Assembly (NCBI RefSeq): GCF_017464355.1
Contig: NZ_JAFUAG010000031.1
Span: 1 to 64,000 of the forward strand
Length of the DNA stretch: 64,000 nt
Direction of reading: 5' to 3'
Source: Ruminococcus sp.
Lineage (GTDB): Bacteria > Bacillota > Clostridia > Oscillospirales > Ruminococcaceae
Below are positions 40,243 through 49,328 of the stretch, one piece after another. The translations under genes and the position numbers were made by a program. How positions within the stretch are numbered: position 1 is the first letter of the stretch; every line of letters begins with the position of its first letter. The notes beneath the pieces were generated by a model. It was not told the DNA's origin and did no database searches. It saw nothing but the letters and a program-made list of their open reading frames with translations.

Positions 40243-41544
40243 ATGGATAAACAGCAGCTTTCCGCAAGATTTGCGGAGTATTTTGAAGCTCACATGGACG
40301 AGATACTGGCCGACCTGGCAGAGATTATCGCCATTGAGAGCATAGGCGATGAAAATGCAGAGGTAAAGCCCTTTGGCGAGGGCTCGGCAAAGGCGCTGGC
40401 CTGGGGCGAGGGCAAGCTCAGGGAACTGGGCATGGCCACCAGGAATTTTGACAACTATGCGGTAAGAGGCGACTTCTCCGCAGAGGGTGAGCCTGTGCTG
40501 GGCATACTTGCCCACCTGGATACCGTGCCTGTCAGCAGCGGCTGGAGCTATGACCCCTTTAAACTCACCGAGAAGGACGGTGTCCTCTACGGACGGGGCA
40601 CTATCGACGACAAAGGCCCTGCCACCGCAGTTATCTGGGCGGTAAAGGCCATACGGGAAATGGGTCTGCCCATGAGGAACTTCCGTGTCATCTTCGGGGG
40701 CAACGAGGAGAACGGCTGCAACGATATGGCATACTACGAAAAGTGCGAGAAGTTCCCGCCCATGGTGTTTACCCCGGACGGCTCCTTCCCTGTGCTTAAC
40801 TGCGAGAAAGGCATGATACACCTGACATTCTCCGCACCCTATGAGGACAGCGAGATATCTTCCATAAATGCAGGCATGGCTCTCAATGCCATACCCGACA
40901 GGTGCAGCGTGACCTGCGCTGACGGCAGGAAAGTGCTGATAACAGGTCAGTCGGCTCACGGCTCCCGTCCCGAGAACGGAGAGAACTCCATAACAAAGTT
41001 CCTGGCAGGATACGAGGGCAGCAGCACGCTCCTCGGGGGACTTAAAAAGCTGTTCCCCCACGGTGAGTTCGACGGCAGCAGCTGCGGCCTGGGCTTTGAG
41101 GACAAGATATCGGGAAAAATGACCTGCGCCCTGACAGTGCTTAAGACCGAGGGCGGAAAGCTCTGCGGCGGCATAGATATACGATTCCCCATAGACCGCA
41201 CCCTGGCGGAGATAAAGGGCATAATTGAGGGTGCCGTGGAGAAAGCAGGCTTCACCATTGATACCTTTGAGGGCATGGAGCCCCATTACGTTGACGAGAA
41301 CAGCGAGTTCGTGCAGGCACTGCTGAGGGTCTACGAAAGGGTCAAGGGCGAAAAGGGCTACTGCATTGCCGAGGGCGGTGTCACCTACGTCCATAACACC
41401 GAGGGCGCCGTGGCTTTCGGCGCTGAGTTCCCCTGGGAGAACAACAATATGCACGGCGACGACGAGCATATCTCCATGGAAACTTTCAGGCTCAACCTGA
41501 ATATGTACGCCAACGCTATCGCAGAGATCTGCATGAAAGAATAA
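40243..41544 (+). CDS. M20-family Sapep/PepV-type dipeptidase
   Basis: 433 residues. Metal and catalytic motifs: AHLDTVP (about 92), GRGTIDDKGP (about 118-127, bridging Asp), GGNEENGCNDM (catalytic and metal Glu, about 150) and the C-terminal histidine region MHGDDEHI. The length and motif spacing fit Mn-dependent Sapep/PepV dipeptidases, cytosolic enzymes that split dipeptides. It stands as the last gene before a bidirectional terminator. Confidence 0.9.
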   Translation: MDKQQLSARFAEYFEAHMDEILADLAEIIAIESIGDENAEVKPFGEGSAKALAWGEGKLRELGMATRNFDNYAVRGDFSAEGEPVLGILAHLDTVPVSSGWSYDPFKLTEKDGVLYGRGTIDDKGPATAVIWAVKAIREMGLPMRNFRVIFGGNEENGCNDMAYYEKCEKFPPMVFTPDGSFPVLNCEKGMIHLTFSAPYEDSEISSINAGMALNAIPDRCSVTCADGRKVLITGQSAHGSRPENGENSITKFLAGYEGSSTLLGGLKKLFPHGEFDGSSCGLGFEDKISGKMTCALTVLKTEGGKLCGGIDIRFPIDRTLAEIKGIIEGAVEKAGFTIDTFEGMEPHYVDENSEFVQALLRVYERVKGEKGYCIAEGGVTYVHNTEGAVAFGAEFPWENNNMHGDDEHISMETFRLNLNMYANAIAEICMKE

Positions 41545-41551
41545 TAATTCA

Positions 41552-41586
41552 GCCCCTGAATGCTGTGCAGCGTTCAGGGGCGTTCT
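41552..41586. terminator. Terminator between convergent dipeptidase and AraC genes
   Basis: GCCCCTGAA (41552-41560) pairs with TTCAGGGGC (41573-41581), then TTCTT. Confidence 0.85.
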
Positions 41587-41594
41587 TGTGCTGT

Positions 41595-42383
41595 CTATTT
41601 TGTTTCATCGAATGAATTGCGGTAGCGCAGGGGGGTGGTGCCGTAGCGTTTTCTGAAACTCCTGATGAAGTTCTCGCAGCTGCTGTAGCCGCATTTTTTT
41701 GAGATCTCTTCCACGCTCATCCTGCTGCCCCGCAGCAGCGCCGAGGCCTGCACCATGGTCAGTTCATGGAGGTCGTCCCCGGGGGAGATACCGAAGAGCT
41801 TTTTGTAAAGCACGCTGAAATGGCTGCGGGTCATGTAGAAAGCTTCCGCCATGCGCTCAACTGTCCATTCTCCCGGGGCGGTGCTTATCTCTGCCCGTAT
41901 CTGCCGCAGCCGCTGGGCGGTCAGGTTGTCCCGCCTGGCCTTGGGGCTGATGTCTGCCCTGTTCAGGGCAAGTTCGTCTATGGCAGATCTGAGCGCCTCG
42001 GCCATTTCCTCGGTGTGGTCGTTCATGACGTCCGTCAGCCACCAGGTTATCCGCGATATCCTTTCTATGAACAGCCAGCTGGGCGTAACATAGAAAAGCT
42101 CGTTCAGGGGAAGCCCGCTGTTCTCCAGCAGCTGTTCGCCCTCGTAGGTGAATTTTACATAATCGTTGGTGAACCCGCCCCGCAGCGCCTTGTAATCCAC
42201 AGGTGCATCAGGCGGGAAGATTATGCAGGCATCAGCCTCGGTGACTATCCTTTCGCCTTTCAGGTTTATCTCCACGGGGTTGCGGAAATGTACCAGCATA
42301 TAACAGGGCTCGCCCTTTATATCTATATGGAAGCTCTCATGCTCGGTGCGGTTGTCGAAAGCCCCCCATATCTTAATGCTCAT
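41595..42383 (-). CDS. AraC-family transcriptional regulator
   Basis: 262 residues. The N-terminal cupin-like sensing domain spans about 1-130. Two helix-turn-helix motifs fill the C-terminus: WTVERMAEAFYMTRSHFSVLYKK in two parts and MSVEEISKKCGYSSCENFIRSFRKRYG, ending TPLRYRNS. It is divergent from a solute-binding lipoprotein gene and probably activates it through direct repeats in the shared 400-bp gap. Confidence 0.9.
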   Translation of the reverse strand: MSIKIWGAFDNRTEHESFHIDIKGEPCYMLVHFRNPVEINLKGERIVTEADACIIFPPDAPVDYKALRGGFTNDYVKFTYEGEQLLENSGLPLNELFYVTPSWLFIERISRITWWLTDVMNDHTEEMAEALRSAIDELALNRADISPKARRDNLTAQRLRQIRAEISTAPGEWTVERMAEAFYMTRSHFSVLYKKLFGISPGDDLHELTMVQASALLRGSRMSVEEISKKCGYSSCENFIRSFRKRYGTTPLRYRNSFDETK

Positions 42384-42491
42384 CTGCTTCTCCTTTAGCT
42401 GTATTTCGGGGGAAACTGCCCCCCTGCGAATGCTCTCTGCCCCGCAGAAAATTCAGCTGCTGAGAACAGATAGTTTCACTGTCATAATGTT

Positions 42492-42520
42492 AGTATAACA
42501 CACAAAATGATAAATTTCAA
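42492..42520 (-). promoter_or_regulatory. Promoter of the AraC-family gene
   Basis: On the minus strand TTGAAA (42520-42515), 17-bp spacer, TATACT (42497-42492). Confidence 0.8.
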
Positions 42521-42571
42521 GCCCTGTTTTTCCGAAAATTGACCATTATCTAAAATAAACTGCACAAAAGC

Positions 42572-42688
42572 GGGAACAAGATGAACATTTTGATAAGGGC
42601 ATTTTTTCGGATATAAACGTTTTCGATAACAGTATTTGTAAAATGGGAACAAAAAAACATTCCAAAGGTTGAAAAAATATGTTATCAT
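42572..42688 (+). promoter_or_regulatory. Direct repeats and activator-type promoter of the lipoprotein gene
   Basis: GGGAACAAGATGAACATT (42572-42589) and GGGAACAAAAAAACATT (42645-42661) are direct repeats about seven helical turns apart. The second ends where a -35 box would lie for TATCAT at 42683-42688, and no good -35 is present. This is the arrangement of an AraC-activated promoter. Confidence 0.5.
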
Positions 42689-42783
42689 GGTGGTGACAAA
42701 ACAAGGTGTGGATTTAAGAAAACAGGGTGTATCTGAGAATACGGAAATAAAGGTGAGATCATTAAGATCGGAGGTATGTTCAC

Positions 42784-44238
42784 ATGAATAAGATAAAGAA
42801 GATCCTGGCTTTCACTATCGCAGTGGCTTCCATGTGTGCAGCAGCAGGCTGCGGCAGCAGCACTGACGGTGACAGCAGCAAGGAGCTTACTGATGAAGAA
42901 GTTCTGGCCAATTACGAGCAGAAGGTCGAGGTAGAGGATACCGATGAGATAGAGGCTATCCCCGAGGGTGCCGACGGTGAGCTGAAATGGCTCTCCTACT
43001 TCGATATCAACCCTACCAGACGTGTACCCGAGAAGCGTACCGACCTGACTCTGTTCGAGTCCAAGGGCGGCAAGATAACCTATGAGAGCTGCTCATCTAT
43101 CGAGAAATATGAGAAGCTGGCCAGCGAGCTTATGGCTAACAATCCCCCTGATATGTTCTGGTATGAAAGCGGCATGACTTTCCCCTGCAACTGTGTCAAG
43201 GAAATGTTCCAGCCCATAGATGAACTGGTGGATTTCGACCAGCCTCTGTGGAGCGATGTCAAAGGCATGGCTGAGCAGTACACCATGAACGGCAAGCACT
43301 TTGTTGCGCCTATCAACTACCTGCCCAGCTCGGTGCTGGCTTATGATAAGGACGTTATCGAGGCGGCAGGCCTTGATGACCCCTATGAGATCTATCAGGA
43401 CGGCGGCTGGGACTGGAACGACTGGTATGACATGATGTTCGAGTATGTCAGCCAGGCTCCCGACGGTGAGGACAGATACGGTGTAAACGGCTGGTTCGCA
43501 CCTTTCATCTTCCACTCCACAGGCAAGACTATCATCTACTATGATGAAAGCACAGGCCAGTATGAGCAGCGTCTGGGCGACGCTGACCTGGCAAGGGCAG
43601 CACAGTTCCTGTATGATATCAAGAAGAACGACCTGTATCTGGACGGCTGGATAGGCCAGACCTCTGACTGCTTCAAGTCCAACTGCCTGTTCTATGCAAT
43701 GGGTCCCTGGGCTTCTATCGACAGCCATACTCCCAAGGAGGACGACCACTGGGGCATGGTGCCTATGCCTAAGGATCCCAACAGCGATACCCGCTACACC
43801 ACTATCGACATCAATGCCTATATGTGGGTAAACGGCTCCACCAAGAAGGAAGCTATGAAGACCTGGATGGAGTGCGCAAGGATAGTATACGTTGACCCTG
43901 AGTACACCGCCACCGAAAAGGCTAAGTTCGATGAGACCAACCCCTACTGGACAGACGAGATGTACGATGCCGCTTATGTGGACACCGTTTCCGATAAGTT
44001 CGTACAGCTTTATGACCCCGGCTATGGTATCTCCACCGTGCTTTCCGATAACGATGCGGCCAACAACGATACTCTTGAGGCTGTAAATGCCCTGATGTAT
44101 AGGTGGGTAATGGTCGAGAAGGACGACGGCTCCCAGTACACCTGGACCCAGCTCTGCGAGACCTACAAGCCTACTATCACTTCCGAGCTTGACACATTCA
44201 ACAAGGCTTACAAGGAGTACCTTGAAAAGACCAAATAA
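42784..44238 (+). CDS. Orphan solute-binding lipoprotein (family 1)
   Basis: 484 residues. The lipobox AAAGC follows a short signal (MNKIKKILAFTIAVASMC). The mature part has the family 1 solute-binding fold with LPSSVLAYDKDVIEAAGLDDP, WDWNDWYDMM and YAMGPWASID. It is larger than a typical sugar-binding protein. No permease gene is adjacent, so it must work with a transporter elsewhere or act as a sensor or glycan-binding lipoprotein. The AraC regulator is divergent. Confidence 0.85.
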   Translation: MNKIKKILAFTIAVASMCAAAGCGSSTDGDSSKELTDEEVLANYEQKVEVEDTDEIEAIPEGADGELKWLSYFDINPTRRVPEKRTDLTLFESKGGKITYESCSSIEKYEKLASELMANNPPDMFWYESGMTFPCNCVKEMFQPIDELVDFDQPLWSDVKGMAEQYTMNGKHFVAPINYLPSSVLAYDKDVIEAAGLDDPYEIYQDGGWDWNDWYDMMFEYVSQAPDGEDRYGVNGWFAPFIFHSTGKTIIYYDESTGQYEQRLGDADLARAAQFLYDIKKNDLYLDGWIGQTSDCFKSNCLFYAMGPWASIDSHTPKEDDHWGMVPMPKDPNSDTRYTTIDINAYMWVNGSTKKEAMKTWMECARIVYVDPEYTATEKAKFDETNPYWTDEMYDAAYVDTVSDKFVQLYDPGYGISTVLSDNDAANNDTLEAVNALMYRWVMVEKDDGSQYTWTQLCETYKPTITSELDTFNKAYKEYLEKTK

Positions 44239-44260
44239 AGCAGATCACTTTACACATGAT

Positions 44261-44298
44261 AAAGACCGCAGCTCCGTGGGGCTGCGGTCTTTGTTTTA
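44261..44298. terminator. Bidirectional terminator between lipoprotein and GH3 genes
   Basis: AAAGACCGCAGC (44261-44272) pairs exactly with GCTGCGGTCTTT (44281-44292). Confidence 0.93.
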
Positions 44299-44312
44299 TC
44301 TATCCGAATTCA

Positions 44313-46505
44313 TTATCTGCGCCTGCGAATGACAACTGCTGCTGCCGCTGCCAGGGCGGTCACAGCAAACATAGGTGCTGCGGCACCTGTGTTGGGGTTA
44401 GATGTAGTCTTTGGGGCGGTGCTTGAATTTGCCTTTGAAGCACTGTCAAGCTTTGAGGGCGAAGAGTTTTCAGCCTTTGATGAAGAACTATCAGGCTTTG
44501 AAGAACTTTCAGGTCTGGAGGAAGAACTCTCGGGCCTGGAGGAGCTTTCCTCGGGTACCGAGGACTCATCTTCCTTATCCTTGTAGTTAAGGCCGTAGCC
44601 GAGAGGGTATGCTATCTTGTCGGTGTACTTTGCGTTCTCGTCCAGCTCGTAAACATCAACGGGCAGCTTGCCTGTGGGGGAATTACCGCCTAAGGCAGTA
44701 ATGAATGCTGCGGGGTAGTTCACACCGTAAGCGGGGTTTTCCTTTCCGTCCACTGGAAGTTCCTCCATCCCGTTGGAGCAGTAAGCGGCAAGAATGGCAT
44801 CTGCCTTGGGGAACCTGGCAGTGTCATAGGGGATATTTGCGCTTACCAGCACGACCTTCTTGCCGTTCCTGTGGGCAAGTTCAATGAGGTCATCGGCAAA
44901 TTTTGCCTGCCAGCCTCTTGCCTCGTTGGTCTTGTCGAGGTTTGCGGCGCTGTACATCTCAAAGGCCAGTATGACTACGTCGCTCTGCTTGATGTTATCT
45001 TCAAACTCAGCCGCTTCGTGATCCCTGTGCCAGATGCAGTCAGCGGTGACACCATCAGCAACTATGCCTTCCTTTTTCAGCCTTTCAAGGGCGAAGGTCA
45101 TGGGCTTTTCCACGTTGCTGTAGGGGAAGAAATATGCTATCCTGCCCTTTTCGCCCAGGTCAAGGGGCAGCAGGTCGTCATCATTCTTCACCAGGGTGAC
45201 AGCCTTCTCGGCTATCTCCAGCGCCCTCTCCCTGTGTTCGGCAGAACCCACTGTCTTCAGGGCAGTGTCGGTGTCGGGCTTTTCGTAATCGAGTATGCCG
45301 CGCTCCTGCTTCATGGTAAGTATCCTTGTTACAGACTTGTCAATGGTGTCCTCGGGTATCTTGCCGTCTTCCACCTGGCGGGCAACATCGTCGATGTATT
45401 TTTCCATTTTCTCCATATCCTCGCTGTTCTCAATGAACATGGGCTCCAGCAGGAAGTCCACATCGGCATTCAAAGCAAGGGTGGCCGCATCTACAGGGTC
45501 AAAGTTTTCCTTGATAGCGTCCATCACCATGGAGTCGGTAGTGACCACACCGTCATAGCCCAGGTCTTTCCTGAGGATATCGGTGATGATAGTCTTTGAA
45601 AGGGTGGCGGGTATACCTATCTCCTCGCCGCTGGACTTGGAGGTGTACTTGCCTTTCTCTATCTGCGGGAACTGTATGTGGGCGGTCATTATCATGTCGG
45701 TGCCGTTCTCTATCATGGCGGGGTAGGGCACCAGTTCCAGCTTTTTCAGTTCATCGTAGCTTTTGTCTATCATGGGCAGACCTGTGTGGCTGTCCACATC
45801 GGTGTCACCGTGTCCGGGGAAGTGCTTTGAGGTGCTGATGACCCCAACATTCTGCAGACCCTTGATGAACTCAGTACCCATTTTGCTTACAAGCTCAGGG
45901 TCGGAGGAAAATGAGCGAACATTTATAATGGGGTTCGAGGGGTTGTTGTTTACATCTACCACAGGGGCAAAGTCGGTGTTTATACCTATAGACTTCATCT
46001 CGCTGCCCAGTATCTCGGCATTCTCTCTGACAAGATCGGGTTCGCCCGCAGCGCCCAGCGCCATGTTGCCGCAGGTGGGTGTGCCTGTGGTAAGGCGGTA
46101 TATCATGCCGCCTTCCTGGTCGGCGCATATCAGCAGGGGTATGCCGCACTCGCTGTCCAGGGCAGCCTGCTGCATCTGCGAGGTCAGCTCTATGCACTGG
46201 GCTGAGCTTTCGATGTTGGGGGCAAACATACATATGCCGCCGAAGTTGTGTTCTTTCAGGAATTCCTTCTGCTCTTCGTTCAGGCTCGTGACATTCGTCT
46301 TGCTTTCTTCACCCTCACTTGGCCAGCTGCGCAGGGTTATCAGCATCATCTGCTCCAGCTTCTGTTTGGTGGACATGGCCTCTACCATTTCAGCCACGGT
46401 CTGTTTGCCGCTGCCCTCAGCAAAAGCCGAAAGCCCTGCCGCCGACACCGCCATAGCTGCCGCACTGAGTACGGCCAGCGCTCTGCCTGTAAGATCAAAT
46501 CTCAT
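44313..46505 (-). CDS. Cell-wall-anchored GH3 glycosidase, NagZ-like
   Basis: 730 residues. A signal peptide ends near residue 29 (GLSAFAEG). The GH3 catalytic domain carries GGICMFAPN, LLICADQEGGMIYRL, KHFPGHGDTDVDSHTGLP (the His/Asp acid-base loop of beta-N-acetylhexosaminidases) and VVTTDSMVMDAI with the nucleophile Asp. A C-terminal GH3 domain follows to about residue 630. Then a Ser/Pro/Glu-rich spacer of about 65 residues leads to NPNTG, a hydrophobic stretch and RRRR, which is a sortase cell-wall sorting signal. It probably releases N-acetylhexosamine units from glycans or peptidoglycan at the surface. Confidence 0.88.
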   Translation of the reverse strand: MRFDLTGRALAVLSAAAMAVSAAGLSAFAEGSGKQTVAEMVEAMSTKQKLEQMMLITLRSWPSEGEESKTNVTSLNEEQKEFLKEHNFGGICMFAPNIESSAQCIELTSQMQQAALDSECGIPLLICADQEGGMIYRLTTGTPTCGNMALGAAGEPDLVRENAEILGSEMKSIGINTDFAPVVDVNNNPSNPIINVRSFSSDPELVSKMGTEFIKGLQNVGVISTSKHFPGHGDTDVDSHTGLPMIDKSYDELKKLELVPYPAMIENGTDMIMTAHIQFPQIEKGKYTSKSSGEEIGIPATLSKTIITDILRKDLGYDGVVTTDSMVMDAIKENFDPVDAATLALNADVDFLLEPMFIENSEDMEKMEKYIDDVARQVEDGKIPEDTIDKSVTRILTMKQERGILDYEKPDTDTALKTVGSAEHRERALEIAEKAVTLVKNDDDLLPLDLGEKGRIAYFFPYSNVEKPMTFALERLKKEGIVADGVTADCIWHRDHEAAEFEDNIKQSDVVILAFEMYSAANLDKTNEARGWQAKFADDLIELAHRNGKKVVLVSANIPYDTARFPKADAILAAYCSNGMEELPVDGKENPAYGVNYPAAFITALGGNSPTGKLPVDVYELDENAKYTDKIAYPLGYGLNYKDKEDESSVPEESSSRPESSSSRPESSSKPDSSSSKAENSSPSKLDSASKANSSTAPKTTSNPNTGAAAPMFAVTALAAAAAVVIRRRR

Positions 46506-46572
46506 TTCATCAACTTCCTTTCTTAAAATATTTTTACCGCTGTCAGAATAGTTTCAACTGTGCAATTTACAT

Positions 46573-46625
46573 AGTTAATATTCTACGTTAACTGTAATTA
46601 TAACACATCTATCACAAATTGTCAA
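46573..46625 (-). promoter_or_regulatory. Consensus promoter and inverted repeat of the GH3 gene
   Basis: On the minus strand TTGACA (46625-46620), 17-bp spacer, TATAAT (46602-46597). An inverted repeat AGTTAA-N9-TTAACT (46573-46593) covers the expected transcription start and could be a repressor site. Confidence 0.8.
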
Positions 46626-46705
46626 TCATAAGCGCCGAAATTGTGGCGGCGGCAGATATGTTTGCTGCTGCGGCACAAAAAATTGACCTGCGGAAGATTT
46701 TCTGC

Positions 46706-46734
46706 TTGCAAATTTTTTCGGAATGTGCTATAAT
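46706..46734 (+). promoter_or_regulatory. Promoter of tex
   Basis: TTGCAA (46706-46711), 17-bp spacer, TATAAT (46729-46734) with extended TGC. Confidence 0.8.
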
Positions 46735-46832
46735 TAAATTTCAAGATGTGTTCCGCTGAAAACGGCAATGGGCGCTTTCAGGGCTGAAAATGCCCCATGA
46801 CACAGGTAAAATTTGAGAGGAGTTTTATATAA

Positions 46833-49115
46833 ATGGATATCAATAAAATGCTGGCGCAGGAACTGAATATCAGACCTGAACAGGTAGACAACACCGTGGC
46901 GCTGCTGGACGAGGGCATGACCATACCCTTTATCTCCCGTTACCGTAAGGAGGTAACAGGTTCACTGGACGACCAGGTGATACGCGAGCTGTTCGACAGG
47001 CTGACCTATCTGCGCAATCTGGAAAAGCGTAAGGAAGAAGTGATCAATGCCATAACCGAGCAGGAGAAGATGACCGATGAGATAGCAGCAGCTATCGAAA
47101 AGGCTGTTACCCTTGTGGAGGTAGAGGATATCTACCGCCCCTACAAGCCCAAGAGGAAGACCCGTGCTTCCGTGGCAAGGGAGAAAGGCCTTGAACCTCT
47201 GGCTGAACTCATCATGGCGCAGGAAGCTTCCACCGACCCCGAGGCAGAGGCCGCTGCCTATGTTGACGAAGAAAAGGGTGTTGCCGACGCAGCTGCGGCT
47301 GTTCAGGGCGCTATGGATATAATCGCAGAGGACGTTTCCGACAACGCTGAACTGAGAAAGGCTCTACGTGAAGCCTACAATAAGTCGGGCAAGATATCCT
47401 CCGCTGCTTCCTCCGAGGAAGCTGACGTGGTTTACAAGAACTACTTTGAGTACAGCGAGAATGTTTCCAAGACCGCAGGCCACCGTGTACTCGCCCTTGA
47501 CAGAGGCGAGAAGGAGGGTGCGCTGAAAGTCAGCATAGATATCCCCGAGGGCACAGGCGAGGAGATATGCAGAAAGCAGTATGTGAAGAACGACACCCCC
47601 TGCGGCAAGCTGGTGGCTGCTGCCTGCGATGACAGTTTCAGCAGACTCATCGCACCCAGCGTTGAGCGTGAGATACGTGCCGAGCTTTCCCAGAATGCTC
47701 AGGAGGGCGCTATAAAGGTGTTCTCATCTAACCTCCGTCAGCTGCTCATGGCACCTCCAGTGAAGAATACAGTTACCCTGGGTCTTGACCCGGGATATGC
47801 CCACGGCTGCAAGTGCGCCGTGGTAGATGAAACAGGCAAGGTGCTTGACACCGCCATAGTCTACCTGACCCAGAGCGAGCGCCGCAAAGAAGAGGCCAAA
47901 AAGCTCCTCAGCGGCATGATAAAGAAGTACAAAGTCACCACCATCGCTATCGGCAACGGCACAGCCTCCCGTGAAACAGAGGAGTTCACTGCCGACATGA
48001 TACGCGGCATGGAGGGCAGTGTAAGCTACATGGTGGTATCCGAAGCAGGTGCTTCTGTTTACTCCGCTTCAAAGCTGGCAGCAGAGGAATTCCCTGATTA
48101 CGATGTTTCGCTCCGTTCTGCCGTTTCCATTGCAAGACGTCTGCAGGACCCCCTGGCTGAGCTTGTAAAGATAGACCCCAAGGCCATAGGTGTAGGCCAG
48201 TATCAGCATGATATGCCCAAGGCGCGCATGGACGATGCCCTGAAAGGTGTGGTGGAGGACTGCGTTAACTCCGTGGGCGTTGATGTGAACACTGCTTCCT
48301 ATTCACTGCTTTCATACATCGCAGGCATAAATTCTGCGGTGGCAAAGAACATAGTCCTCTACCGTGAGGAAAACGGCGCTTTCACCGACCGCAAGCAGCT
48401 GCTCAAGGTCAAGAAGCTGGGCGCCAAGGCTTACGAGCAGTGCGCAGGCTTCCTGCGTGTGCCCGAGGCTAAGAACCCTTTTGACAACACAGGCATACAC
48501 CCCGAAAGCTATGCCGCTGCCAAGGCACTGCTGGAAAAGTGCGGCATCGACGAGAGCGAAGTGGGCAACACCGAAAAGCTCACCGAGGCTATGAAGGGAC
48601 AGGACCTTGCTGCACTGGCTAAGGAGCTTGATACAGGTCTGCCTACCCTGACAGATATTGTAAAGGAACTGGAAAAGCCCGGCCGTGACCCCAGAGATGA
48701 GCTGCCTCCTCCCCTGATGAGAAGCGGCGATGTCATGGAGCTGAAGGACCTTACCCCGGGTATGGAGCTTATGGGCACTGTCCGCAATGTTATTGATTTC
48801 GGTGCATTTGTGGATATCGGCGTACACGAGGACGGCCTTGTGCATATCTCCCAGATCTGCGACAAGTTCATCAAGCACCCCCTGGAGGTCGTCAAGGTCG
48901 GCGATGTGGTAAAGGTGTGGGTACTCGATGTGGATATGCAGAGAGGCAGAGTTTCCCTGACCATGCTTGACCCCTCCAAGCCCGCAGCACCTAAGCCCGA
49001 CAGGAAAAAAGGCGGCAAAAACAAGAAACAGTCCAATAAAAGACCCGAAAGAAACCTCAGCGAGAGCATAGGCTCGAACCTGGGCGGCATTCAGGTCAGA
49101 AGAAGAAAGAGCTGA
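46833..49115 (+). CDS. tex: Tex-family transcription accessory / RNA-binding protein
   Basis: 760 residues. The N-terminal helical region includes MTIPFISRYRKEVTGSLDD and VEDIYRPYKPKRKTRASVARE in two parts. A YqgF/RNase H-like domain (about 320-450) has VTLGLDPGYAHGCKCAVVD. Helix-hairpin-helix motifs follow (YIAGINSAVAKNIVLYRE), and an S1 RNA-binding domain lies at about 650-720 (GMELMGTVRNVIDFGAFVDIG, VHISQI). A lysine-rich tail closes the protein. Tex binds RNA/DNA and affects transcription; it is one of the most conserved genes here. Confidence 0.95.
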   Translation: MDINKMLAQELNIRPEQVDNTVALLDEGMTIPFISRYRKEVTGSLDDQVIRELFDRLTYLRNLEKRKEEVINAITEQEKMTDEIAAAIEKAVTLVEVEDIYRPYKPKRKTRASVAREKGLEPLAELIMAQEASTDPEAEAAAYVDEEKGVADAAAAVQGAMDIIAEDVSDNAELRKALREAYNKSGKISSAASSEEADVVYKNYFEYSENVSKTAGHRVLALDRGEKEGALKVSIDIPEGTGEEICRKQYVKNDTPCGKLVAAACDDSFSRLIAPSVEREIRAELSQNAQEGAIKVFSSNLRQLLMAPPVKNTVTLGLDPGYAHGCKCAVVDETGKVLDTAIVYLTQSERRKEEAKKLLSGMIKKYKVTTIAIGNGTASRETEEFTADMIRGMEGSVSYMVVSEAGASVYSASKLAAEEFPDYDVSLRSAVSIARRLQDPLAELVKIDPKAIGVGQYQHDMPKARMDDALKGVVEDCVNSVGVDVNTASYSLLSYIAGINSAVAKNIVLYREENGAFTDRKQLLKVKKLGAKAYEQCAGFLRVPEAKNPFDNTGIHPESYAAAKALLEKCGIDESEVGNTEKLTEAMKGQDLAALAKELDTGLPTLTDIVKELEKPGRDPRDELPPPLMRSGDVMELKDLTPGMELMGTVRNVIDFGAFVDIGVHEDGLVHISQICDKFIKHPLEVVKVGDVVKVWVLDVDMQRGRVSLTMLDPSKPAAPKPDRKKGGKNKKQSNKRPERNLSESIGSNLGGIQVRRRKS

Positions 49116-49226
49116 TAAAAGCCAACGCAAACCTTGGGCTGTTTTGCGAAATCGCCACGAAAAAGTCGATTTTTTTGTACATTATGACGTTGATGTGAAA
49201 ATTGTGGATTTTTTTGCAAAAAGTGG

Positions 49227-49255
49227 TTGATTTTTGCGATTTTTTATGATATCAT
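49227..49255 (+). promoter_or_regulatory. Promoter of the zinc-ribbon membrane protein gene
   Basis: TTGATT (49227-49232), 17-bp spacer, TATCAT (49250-49255). Confidence 0.6.
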
Positions 49256-49328
49256 AATAGAGTGGAGGTTCTTTAGCCGAAGAACTCCCGCTTAGTGTGA
49301 ATAATTTTACTGAGGGGAATGGTTATAA

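Noticed and set aside
42610-42630. AAACGTTTTCG as a LacI/CcpA operator
   Set aside because: It lacks the TGTAAACG half-site and is better explained as spacer between the AraC direct repeats.
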